DNA of 64,000 nucleotides, from NCBI GenBank assembly GCA_963680875.1, contig OY804578.1, positions 97,245,689 through 97,309,688 on the forward strand. Direction: 5' to 3'. Under the pieces are notes generated by a model, which was not told where the DNA came from, searched no databases, and saw nothing but the letters and a program-made list of their open reading frames with translations. The translations under genes and the position numbers were made by a program. Source of the DNA: Bathymodiolus brooksi (Eukaryota; Mollusca; Bivalvia; Mytilida; Modiolidae). Shown piece by piece: positions 54,392-64,000 of the stretch. Position 1 is the stretch's first letter. Each line of letters starts with the position of its first letter.

Positions 54392-55145
54392 CACGGGACT
54401 ATCTCTGTTGCTGGCACCGGACTATTGTGTTTTTTCAGCAAAGGACTACATGTGTTCACTACCCAAAGTAGCAAAATTATTTATATCGATACAACCATCT
54501 TGTTAACCAATGGGGTCTATTTTTTATACATAACTTTCATGATAACATATGACGACCCTACATCTGTGTTATTCTTCTCATTGCATTGACGGTCACTTAC
54601 GAATTTTCAACCACGTTTATTTTTTTCTTAATTTTGTCAGATTAAGGTTTATATGTAATTGGAAATAGCACGATAAGACTCGAAAAATGTGAGTGATTTC
54701 CATCACATCCGTCAGCTGGATCATCATTTAGGTCATAGGCGCGGAACAAAGGGGGGGGGGGCAATACTGTACTGATACTGTATTTTTTTATGTCATCAAC
54801 TAGACAATTTGAAACATAACATGCTTCAGATCCGGAGTTTGACGAAAAAGGGTGATTACAACAGCTAAAAATCGCTTAGATTATGAATTTTAAGTTTTTA
54901 ATTCTATACGTTTCTTAGTGATTATGACGTAGAAGAAATATCTTATTATATATAAGTAGATCATATCTCTACAATCTTACCCCATAAAACGTCACAATTT
55001 TCCCTTCTCTTCAGCTTGTTTAGCCATAGGTTCTTTTTCTGCTTTACCCTAAAAAAAATAAACACAATAAGTCCTTTGCTTAAAATCCCTAACAGTCCGG
55101 TGCCACAAATATTGGCAATAAACCATGAACACAAAAAGTCCGTTG
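54392..55145. repeat. Subterminal inverted repeats (ggcaccggact)
   Basis: 'ggcaccggactattgtgttt' with 'cagcaaaggact' at 54410-54447 is inverted at 55066-55105, and 'gcaacggactttttgtg' near 55130-55146 repeats part of the outer TIR. The arrangement is symmetrical inside the large element. Confidence 0.65.
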
Positions 55146-55181
55146 CTCAGCTTTTACAATAAAACTTAATTATGTAATAAG

Positions 55182-55345
55182 TACCGGTGTTACATACTCA
55201 TTTTTCCCCCATACTCATTTTTCTCCCCGGAAAAATGAGTATATACTGAGTTTTCCCCCCGGAAAAATTAGTATATACTGAGATTTCCCCCCCCCCCCCG
55301 GAAAAATGAGTATATACTGAATTTTCCCCCCGGAAAACCAAGTAT
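55182..55345. repeat. GAGTATATACTGA palindromic array, left
   Basis: It starts 'taccggtgttacatactcat'. Three to four units of 'ccggaaaaatgagtatatac' follow, with C-runs. It faces the mirror array at 58470-58630. Confidence 0.85.
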
Positions 55346-55479
55346 GTGTTAACACATACTCATTTTCCCCCCATACTAGTTTTTCCCCTCTCCTATTTTA
55401 ATAGGGTTTTTCTTGTGTACACTTATATACATGTATATGGTGGAAGACATTTATATAATAGTTAAATGTGGACGAAAGA

Positions 55480-56330
55480 GGGTATCAACAATGATGATAG
55501 TAATAACTAAGGTAAGCATGAACATGGAGTGAGAACGGATAAGGAGGTAGGAGGAAAGGATGGGAAAAACACTTTTGAGTGATAAAGCGATCTTCCTTAG
55601 TGCAAGTGAGAAAAACTCAAGTTTGCTAAGTGCTGGAAAGCACAGCTGACAGGTATGAGGAAGAGGGCAGGAAGGAAGGAATATAAGGAGAAGGATAGAG
55701 AGGACGGAGAGGAGATTTGAAGGAAGAGGATAGAAAGGACGAAGTGACAAAGGTAAACAGAAGGAGAGAAGTAGTGAGGAGGAGGTAATAAGGATGATGA
55801 TGATGAGGACGAGGAGAAAAGTATACGGAGAAGGTAATTAGGAAGAGTTAATAGGGAGGATGGAGACGGAAGAAGGACAGAGGTAATGAGGTGGATGATA
55901 ATATTACAGGAAAGAGAAGAGGTAATGAGGTGGCGGATTGAAAGGAATGAAGGATGGAGAGGTGGTGAGGATGACTGAGAGGAAGGAGGGAGAGAGGTAG
56001 TGAGGATGACTGAGAGGAAGGAGGGAGAGAGGTAGTCAGGATGATGGATAGGAATGAGGGAGAGGAAGCAAGGAGAGAAGTAGCGAGGAGGATTGAGAGG
56101 AAGGAAGGAGAGCGGTAGTGAGGAGGATGACAGAGGAAGGAGGGAGAGAGCTAGTGAGGAGAAGGATGGAGAAGGAGAGAGAGAGGTAGTGAGGAGGAGG
56201 ATGGGAAGGAAGGAGGGAGAGAGGTAGTAAGGAGGAGGATGGAGAGGAATGGGGGCGAGGAAGGAGGGAGAGAGGCAGTGAGGAAGAGGATGGAGAGGAA
56301 GGGTGAGAAAGGTAGTGAGGAGGACGACTA
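55480..56330. repeat. Polypurine minisatellite (GA-rich)
   Basis: A strongly strand-asymmetric stretch with units like 'gaggaaggagggagagaggt' and 'agtgaggaggatgg' at about 30-36 bp spacing. ORFs through it (for example 56239-56448) are compositional. Confidence 0.85.
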
Positions 56331-56338
56331 CTTTAATA

Positions 56339-57240
56339 AATTTCCCCCGACAATGCCTTCAGTGGTTCTTGAAAATCGATCAATCAGAATGTTCAAAGTC
56401 TCCTATCAATCTGCACCAGAGAAACAACACTTGTGTAGTACCTCATAGTGAACACCCTCAAAGTTAAATTGGTCAAATTATGTTCAGTGGTTCTCAAGGA
56501 TATTACGAAAATGTAATTCATAGATTTTCAAAGCAATTTTGACCTTCGCTGTCGACCATTTTGAATTTCCGATCGGCATAAAAACCATTATCACCTGTAA
56601 AGGACTCTGAAATTTCAAGACAATGTTTACAACCATAATATGCAGGTCAAGTTCAATTTCAGCCAGATCCCATATACGGCTTGGAAGTTAGGCCCACTTA
56701 GCTGAAAGCGGAGAACTCCGTGTCCTCAGACACATTCTTCTTTTATTCATTTTTTAACAAATCGGCATGAAAAGTAACAACACTTGCGTAGGACATAATA
56801 GTGAACACCTCTGCCAAGTGTGGTTAAATTCTGTTCAGTGTTTTTCAAGTAGACCATGAAAATGTTGCTTTACATATGGTTTCAAAGCAAACTTTGACCT
56901 CCGCTGGCAACGATTTTGAATTTCCGATGGGCTCAAAAAGTAACAAGACCTGTCAAGGACCTTAAAATGAACATACAAATCACGTTTCCATGCCATCGCT
57001 TCAGTGGTTCTTGAAAAAAGATTATTGAAAAACTAACAATGTTTCCAATGTCTCCTGATGACCATTTGTTGACGAATCGGAAACAATCCCTCATCCGATC
57101 TAAACAAACACCAGATCCCTCAGTACAATTTCTAGTCAATATGCAAACCACAGATAAATTCAATGCAGACGAACAATTACGCATTGGTTGACCATATGCG
57201 AACGCTAACTGATTTCAAATCCGATACGACAATTATAACG
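56339..57240. repeat. Diverged tandem repeat, about 400-bp units
   Basis: The words 'cagtggttcttgaaaa', 'gaccttcgctg' with 'cattttgaatttccgat' and 'atagtgaacacc' recur two to three times. A related block is found at 58060-58330. No gene. Confidence 0.6.
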
Positions 57241-58469
57241 GATTTAAATTCGATTTAATGATTCGATTTCAATCCGGAATACGTGTGAATATGGTATTAT
57301 AGTGCTACCACTTTCGGTAGATCAATCAAAAAAGATGGAGGCAAACGCATTTATCAAGATGGCTCAATTTTATAATAATTTGATCATGAAACGAAGCAAA
57401 AAATAGTTGTGCTGATATAGTAGAGGGGGTTAGGAGGGGGTCTGACCCCGAAACCCCGAACTAAAAAACTTGAAATCCCCTTAGTCCCGAACTAAAAGAA
57501 CTTGAAATCCAGAAGTCCTGAATATAATAAAATTTCAATCCCGAATCCCGAAATGGTCAATCCCGAATTCTCGAGCTTAAAAAAACACCATCCCGGAGTC
57601 CTGAAAAGGGTCCTTCCCCCCTCTTAGTAGTAATTTAATTTAGAGAATACTGTTACCGTTTAGTTCATCATTTGAAATGAACATAATATGATAAATTGGT
57701 ATAATTATGTTCGGTAAAACAAATCCACACTAATAATTGTATCATTCATAGTTATGCGTCATTGATGGACACTGCCATTCTATAGTTACTGATCTTTATT
57801 TAAAATGATCGATTACAAACAAACAAGCTACCACAAAATAGTTTGTTTAGTTTAAAGCTAATTATGTTGTGTCTCGGTGTAGTGTAAACAGTTAAAATTC
57901 TTAAGAATAAATTAACAGATAACCATTGGCGGATCCAGGGGGTTCCGGTGGTCGGAAACCCCCCCGGAACCCCCCCCTCCTTTTGCTGGGCAAATTTTGA
58001 AAAATCCGTGAAATTCGGCAAAGATTAGACTGGAACCCCCCTTTTTAGCTCACCTGACTAAAAGTCAGGGTGAGATTTTGCCATCACATTGCGTTCGTCG
58101 TCCTTCCGTCCGTCCGTCGTCTGTCCGTTAACTTTTTACATTTTGATATTCTTCTTGAGAACCACTGAACATAATTTAACCAAACTTGGTACGAATGATC
58201 CTTAGGGTGTGTAGACTATAGTTTGTTAATTATATATCCGTCGATGAAAAAATATGGCCGCCATGGCTAAAAATAGAACATAGGGGTCAAACTGCAGTCA
58301 TTGGCTAATATTTCAAAAAGTGTTACAGATAGAGAAAAATAGAGGTGATCTTCCTTCTTCAGCTTCAAAAGCTCTACAAAAGTCTCCATAGGGTCGACCC
58401 CTTATAGGAGTTATTGCCCTTGCATAGTCTATCAGTGCAAAGGGGGAGAATTGAATATGAGGGGGAAAC
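57241..58469. other. Interior of the 5.33-kb element, repeat fragments
   Basis: 57420-57610 is a 'cccgaaccc/tcccgaa' repeat. 57925-58040 is the 'ggatccaggg' repeat. 58045-58330 is a 'ctcacctgactaaaagtcag' repeat with tandem cgtccgtc. No ORF of interest. Confidence 0.5.
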
Positions 58470-58630
58470 TTCAGTATATACTCAGATTTCTCCCCTAAAA
58501 ATCACAGGGAAAGATGAGTATATACTGATCTTTCCGGGAGGAAAAATGAGTATATACTGATCTTTCCGAGGGAAAAACTAGTATATACTCATTTTTTTCC
58601 GGGGGGGAAAATGAGTATGTAACACCGGTA
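58470..58630. repeat. GAGTATATACT array, right (inverted)
   Basis: This is the reverse complement of the 55182 array, ending 'gagtatgtaacaccggta'. Confidence 0.85.
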
Positions 58631-59237
58631 TTATTCTTTCATATATTTACATACTTTCCATTTGTATTGGATATGTTATAAAGGAAAACGAAATAGTCAA
58701 AAATGATATAAAATGCTTATTTGAAGGAAAAACAAGATGATCTATAATGGGTTCGACGGTATCTCGTGCTTGTGTTGGACTTGCTGAAATCATCCACAAA
58801 CTTCAACATAGTGTACCACTCCGTAAATGTAGTAATAGTGAGCATCACAAGATGCAAGCTAAACAGCAACATGTGTGTAACGAGATGAATCAATATATGA
58901 TCAATACTAACCGGAAATGGATTCTAAAATTCGGCATAGAATGGACATACGTAGTGAAGTACAGGAAATAGCCTTTTAATTTGAATAGAAAATAACTATC
59001 CAGTTTAAAAATAACAAAAAAACAATTTAGAAAGGAAACGTACAGCTTCTGTACATGAAACGATTAATTTATTTAAAAAATGGACAATCGTTAGACCTTC
59101 TTGTTTCGCGCCTAAAGAACGATCGGCCCTAAAAAAAGACAGGTCATTTTTTAACACGCAAAAAGTCCGTTGCTCAACCCGAGTAGTCTGGAAATGCAGA
59201 AGAAAAACCGAGTAGTCCGCTACCATTCTACACCGTG

Positions 59238-59242
59238 ATTTG
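59238..59242. repeat. Target-site duplication ATTTG, right
   Basis: See 53900-53904. Confidence 0.8.
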
Positions 59243-59940
59243 GTTAAACAATTACAGAGAAGAAGATTTCTAAAATCGACCAATCAGAAACAAGAATGGC
59301 CTGTGGCAGCCATGTTTGTCAACGGATCGGAACTAAATTAGCACTCTTTACAGAGGACATTCCCAGGATGCTTTCTACCAAGTTTCGATTCATTTGGCCA
59401 AGTGGTTTCAGAGGAGAAGATTCTCTAGAAATCAACCAATCAGAAACAAGAATTGCTTGTGGCGGCCATGTTTATTAACGGATCGAGATGAAATGGGCAA
59501 TTTTCATAGAGCACCTGCCTGTGGCAGCCATGTTTGTCAACGGATCGGAACTAAATTAGCACTCTTTATAGAGGACATTCCAAGGATGCTTTCTACCAAG
59601 TTTCGGTTCATTTGACAAAGCGGTTTCAGAGGAGAAGATTTTTAAAAATCGACCAATCAGAAACAAGAATTGCTTATGGTGGCCATGTTTGTTAATGGAT
59701 CGGCACAAAATGAGCAATCTTTAGAGAGAACCATCATAGATGCTTCCTACCAAGTTTCACTTCATTTGGCTGAGGGGTTTCAGAGGAGAAGATTAAAATG
59801 TGAAAAGTTAACGGACGACAGACGACGGACGCCAAGTAATGGCAAAAGCTCACATTGCCTTTGGCAAGGTGAGTTAAAAACACATAAACTAAAAATAGAT
59901 CCCATGATACGCGCATTGTAAGGTAAATTGTATGTTGCTA

Positions 59941-60096
59941 TGAATAGAATAGAATAGAATAGAATAGAATAGAATAGAATAGAATAGAATAGAATAGAAT
60001 AGAATAGAATAGAATAGAATAGAATAGAATAGAATAGAATAGAATAGAATAGAATAGAATAGAATAGAATAGAATAGAATAGAATAGAATAGAATA
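59941..60096. repeat. (AGAAT)n pentanucleotide microsatellite, about 31 copies
   Basis: Nearly perfect. The - strand frame reading YSILFYSILF is an artefact of it. The copy number is probably variable between individuals. Confidence 0.97.
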
Positions 60097-60499
60097 TCTA
60101 AATATTTCCTTAAAGAGGTACACTCAAGAGCAAATAATATGACAAATAAAAAGGGCTGCTAGTATCTATGATAGTAGGTGTTCATTTCACAAAAATGAAT
60201 TTTGACTAACAATTGAGGATTGCATTGCAATAAATACGTTACCGTCATAAATCTAGCATCATAAATCAGTAATATTTTCATTTTCTTTGTTTTAAGTACG
60301 GCTCTTCTAAAATTAGCTCCAGAAATAAGAGTTTAGCTATCAAGCGTCTGTCTGTAGATCTGACAATTCTTTGCAGTAGAAAACTCGAAAGATTATCAGA
60401 ATGTTTCTCAATAGTAAAAATAGCTGAGAATTTTGCAGACAACTCATATTATTCTATCAACATCTCAGGGATAGCCAAAGAAACAGAAGATGCCAGTAA

Positions 60500-61160
60500 A
60501 TAACTAAGAGTAACCATCACCAACAAAATATGATGGGACAGACATATCAACAACAAAGTAGGCAAAGGAAATAAAAACCCTTGGCTTCGTTCGAAAGAAC
60601 TTACAGGACTGTACACAAACAGTAAAAGCAGAAGCTTACACCTCCATGGTTAGACCTACAATGGAATATGCCAGTACAGTCTGAGACCCAGTTAACCAGA
60701 AGAAAACATCAGATCATTGGAGCAGGTACAGAGACGAGCGGTAGGATTTGTATGTAGCGATTATAAGGATCGCTCCCCAGGCTGCGTTACAAACATGGTA
60801 AAAGCATTATAATGGGAAAGCTACAAGATCGAAGGAAAACCAACAGACTATGCATGCTCTATTAAATACAGAATAACTTTATAGACATTGATCGAAACCA
60901 CTTTCTAACGTCCAACGACAGTAAAACAAGAGGTCAACACAAGTTCTACCAAGAGAGGACATCAAACGATACATACGGGAACTTATTTTCCCCCAGGACC
61001 ATCAGAGATTGGAATCAGCTGCCCACCAACATAGCAACTACCAACACGGTGGAAGCATTTCGAACTTCCCTCAATAGTCTCCATGAAGTAGATCGTATAC
61101 CCCTGTACATAGTTTTATTTGTAATTACTGGATTATTTTAGCTGTAAATACAACAGAAAG
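60500..61160 (+). pseudogene. CR1-like LINE C-terminal fragment, degenerate
   Basis: It reads VTITNK, WDRHINN, then in another frame MVRPTMEYASTV and a TGA where Trp is expected, then DPVNQKK. Further blocks are SFR/FSPRTIRDWNQLP and VEAFRTSLNSL. These are the last RT segments of CR1-type LINEs. There are several frameshifts and stops. No catalytic motif lies in the fragment. Confidence 0.8.
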
Positions 61161-64000
61161 CTTGTCATGTTTCCCGACATGCGCGAAGTTTTTGCAGAAC
61201 CACATACATTAATTAATGAATCCGGTTCCTACTCTGGAAGAAGATTTTTTTTGAATTTTCAAATACCTTTATTTTAAAAACATAATATCACAGACAATTG
61301 ATCACAATAGGTATTCATAAATTCATTTAGCATACAATACAATTTGTCATAGACGAGCTTTCTATACTAATTTAGAAAGTACATTTTCTTTTTTAACTTT
61401 AACAGCCAAAATTAAACAATATACAAATGTAGTATGATAATAATAAAGGAAAAATAAGCAAAATGAAATTACTTCAAGTTGTATCGTGGGTACATCCAAA
61501 TTCGTCATGCATAAAATTTCGTCACCTTTGAGTTTTTCTCGTGTATGCCTGTATTCGCCCAGTGTCTGCGCATTTGTCATGCTGATTAGTTTGCAGACGT
61601 CAATTTTGACCACTGACAGTGATTTAAGTCAAGATGCGTTTCAACCAAGCCAGTACTCGTTTACTTTCTTAACATTTCACAACTTTTTACGAACTCCCTT
61701 TTTCCGACTCCTTTGATTCTCTTTTATTGCCTTATTAACGAGTCCTCCATTTTTTGTTTACATTTTTTTCTTTAGAATGAAGATTTCATCTATCATCACG
61801 TGATTATTGAGGTGGGAAAATAATAGGCAACTACTATTACGACGTTCGTTAAAGTATGCTTGTTCTTGCGATGTATTACCGCCATTTTGTTATGAAAGCG
61901 TGCTGTTTAAAAAACAATTACCAAGTTGAGCAAATTGAAACAAAAGTAAAAAGTAAATGATCAGGGGCCAAAACTATTCATATATGTAAAATAAAATAAA
62001 ATAAAATTATTATTCAATCCAAAAAGCTTGTAAAATTCTATTTTTATTTCTAACATTTGTCCTACACAAAAAAAAATTTCAGACAAAACATCGAGGTGTA
62101 ACAGTATGATACATGACAATTTCTTATCCTTTTATGCATTATGACATATGTATAATAAATCAGAAATATTAGTCCATATTTAAACAAATGTCTTAATAGC
62201 CTTTGGCCTTTAAAACTTTCGGTAAAACGTCACATCGTTTGGACATGCGCAAGGTGACGAAGTTTTATGCACATCTATTTCCGATATGGTTTTGACCTAG
62301 TTTTCATTGTTTACGTTTTTACGGTGCATTTAAAAAAATAATTGCACCAAAAATATGTCACAATTGCAGGAAAATAATACATATATGATTTAAAACCAAA
62401 AAAAAATGCAAACAAATGTTTATGATAATAGAAATTATTGGCGAAGCGTTAGGGTGACGAACTTTCATACATCGGGGATTCAAATGATCAAAGTCCTTTT
62501 GGAACTTTACGACTTACTTAACTTTAAACTTAAAGAAATTATAAATGGATTTTGTCCAAATGATCAAAGTCAGCCGTAGCTTTACATTAACTCATCGCGA
62601 TTTACAATATAATATAAAATGAAAAAAATATATATATACATGCAGTGTACACAGGAAGAAGAAGAACTTGAAGAAGGAGAAATTACACTTCATAGTTAAA
62701 GGGAAACTTCGCCATTTTTTACATGTTAGCTAAATATGTTCCTGGTGATATAAAATACATATTCACAAAGTTTTATCGACATATTTCCACAAATAACGAA
62801 GCAAATCGCAAATTTGTAATTTCAATTTCTAATTTTTCCATCCGGCTGTGACGTTTTAGCCTGATAATGCATTATGGGATTGAAATTTAAAGTCTGGGTC
62901 GCTGATGTTAAATTCGCTTCATTTAAAGCGCTTAGAGGACTGTAATTTAAATATAATAACCGTTGGAAAATTAAATACTGAAGTGAACAGATACGTACCT
63001 TTTTGACAAACAACTATTTTAAATGAACAAAATGTTTCATTTCCTTTATATTTACAACGGAAAGAGTGTCTTACAACAGTCACCTATATTCACTATATGT
63101 AGGATCCCTTTTACAATTATGTTCATTTTGTTTTACTGTTAATGTGCTGAAAAATATAATGGATAAGTTTGACAAAGCGTAACTTGTGTATTGATCGGAA
63201 TAATAAAATGGGAATTTGAATGTACACTATTTGCTTTCCAAGAGGAGTTGGTATATCGTTTATTATTATAACAACATATTAAGAATAAACTGGTAGAACG
63301 TGCTAAAGTGGGTCACGGGTCACTGTTAATCGGGAGGCTGTATCGTGAAACAGATACGGTGTTGAAAAACTGTTGATACTCATAAAATATTGATAAATGC
63401 AATAAAATGTTATGTTTGTCTTCAAGAAATATGATAGACAAAACCATGTGTGAAGTTTTATGACGAAATATCTCCGATTTCTATATAAATTTACGAGTTG
63501 AAGTGGGGAAACACCCATAGGTAATTTTAGCGATGTATTTTTATCTTGGACAAGAATAATGAGCGTCCTGATTGGATGACCGATTTAAAACACACTGACT
63601 CCGCATGGTTTAGCAAGGTTACTCAGGTCAATAGTTTATAAATATAGAATCTTGACATCTCAGCGTTCCAACCATGTAAGTTTTTTTGCTCTACGGCGAG
63701 GAAAAGCATATTACTGAGTGAATTAAAGGTTAAAATGTTATTATTTTTTAAATATAAATATTTTTTAAAAAGAAAAACAGCTATAAATGTGTTCTTTGGT
63801 TCATATAGGAAAGGAAAATACCGGACTTTTAACATTGAAACGGAACCATCTTACGCGGATTTTCTTGATATGATAATGTAAAACAAAAATATGCATGTAA
63901 AAGAAATCTATGTTATATTTATTCATTTGTTTGATTCTGGAATATTGTTGATCATTGATTTAAACAAGAAAAAAGGGAAAAATGGGGGGGGGGGAATTTT
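61161..64000. other. AT-rich stretch, no gene recognised
   Basis: Small open frames on both strands show no family features. The word 'tgcataaaa.ttcgtcacctt' is inverted between 61507 and 62250-62272 and partly repeated at 62455. It may mark a small element. A G-run lies at 63985-63994. Confidence 0.45.

Larger units (their letters stand above)
53905..59237. mobile_element. 5.33-kb TIR element with CACGGTG ends and 5-bp target duplication
   Basis: TIRs of about 83 bp (53905-53988 and 59155-59237) begin 'cacggtgtagaatggta'. ATTTG is present at 53900-53904 and 59238-59242, and single in the uninterrupted relatives of the host repeat. The interior has further inverted subrepeats but no transposase ORF. 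CAC-starting TIRs with a 5-bp duplication are features of the Transib/RAG-like group. The assignment is tentative. Confidence 0.8.
53790..59880 (-). repeat. TTAGCTCACC repeat element, inverted, interrupted
   Basis: 53790-53904 and 59243-59880 are the two parts of the same element type seen at 13498-14132, on the other strand. It has repeated 'accaagtttcggttcatttg' and 'ggcagccatgtttgtcaacg' blocks and end 'ggcaaggtgagttaaaaa'. The interruption is the 5.33-kb TIR element. Confidence 0.75.

Noticed and set aside
59938..60123. YSILF repeat protein
   Set aside because: Translation of the AGAAT microsatellite.
1..64000. CRISPR arrays, bacterial operons, rRNA and tRNA genes
   Set aside because: The window is eukaryotic. 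The tandem arrays lack spacers of CRISPR type, and I recognised no tRNA or rRNA sequence by eye. A covariance search could still find a tRNA-like SINE head.

Overview
This is an animal (metazoan) nuclear window. It is AT-rich, full of transposon relics, and carries one multi-exon gene with GT-AG introns. The repeat families and the many retroelement types look like a marine bivalve, probably a mytilid mussel. That placement is inferred from remembered repeat style and was not checked by search.

Layout: (1) 1-7386 holds an inverted, broken DIRS-like tyrosine-recombinase retrotransposon (1443-6097) with 1.05-kb palindromic arms around a gag-like ORF, then a 42-bp minisatellite. (2) 7387-27561 is the cytoplasmic part of a receptor-type protein tyrosine phosphatase on the + strand. 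I placed sixteen exons with consistent phases. Catalytic domain D1 is canonical and open. Domain D2 has lost key residues and carries a frameshift in one exon and an in-frame TAG in the next. The introns hold small repeats, a 3.2-kb TIR element, minisatellites and a LINE tail. (3) 27562-36684 holds a Tc1/mariner relic, a possible Penelope-like relic, a CR1/L2-like LINE on the - strand (2A-like motif, PHD-like finger, endonuclease, reverse transcriptase), and small palindromes. (4) 36685-52055 is a nest. A second LINE family is cut by a Gypsy-type LTR retrotransposon (37685-49370, ACGT duplicated at both sides), whose 5' LTR is itself cut by a DNA transposon with about 310-bp TIRs. (5) 52056-64000 holds a 5.33-kb TIR element (53905-59237, CACGGTG ends, ATTTG target duplication) inside an older repeat, a pentanucleotide satellite, a CR1-like LINE tail and featureless AT-rich DNA.

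The most unusual item is the Gypsy-type element. Between integrase and the 3' LTR, where envelope genes sit in related elements, it carries a C2H2 zinc-finger ORF and an intronless KCTD-like BTB/T1 ORF. The LTR holds a short ATG leader ending in a splice-donor-like site, and the zinc-finger ATG directly follows an acceptor-like CAG in matching phase, so a spliced subgenomic message is plausible. Its gag and pol are broken in many places, yet the two LTRs differ by only about 1%, which suggests it moved using proteins supplied by other copies.

No tRNA, rRNA or CRISPR array was recognised. Exon borders, motif calls and repeat borders were read by eye.
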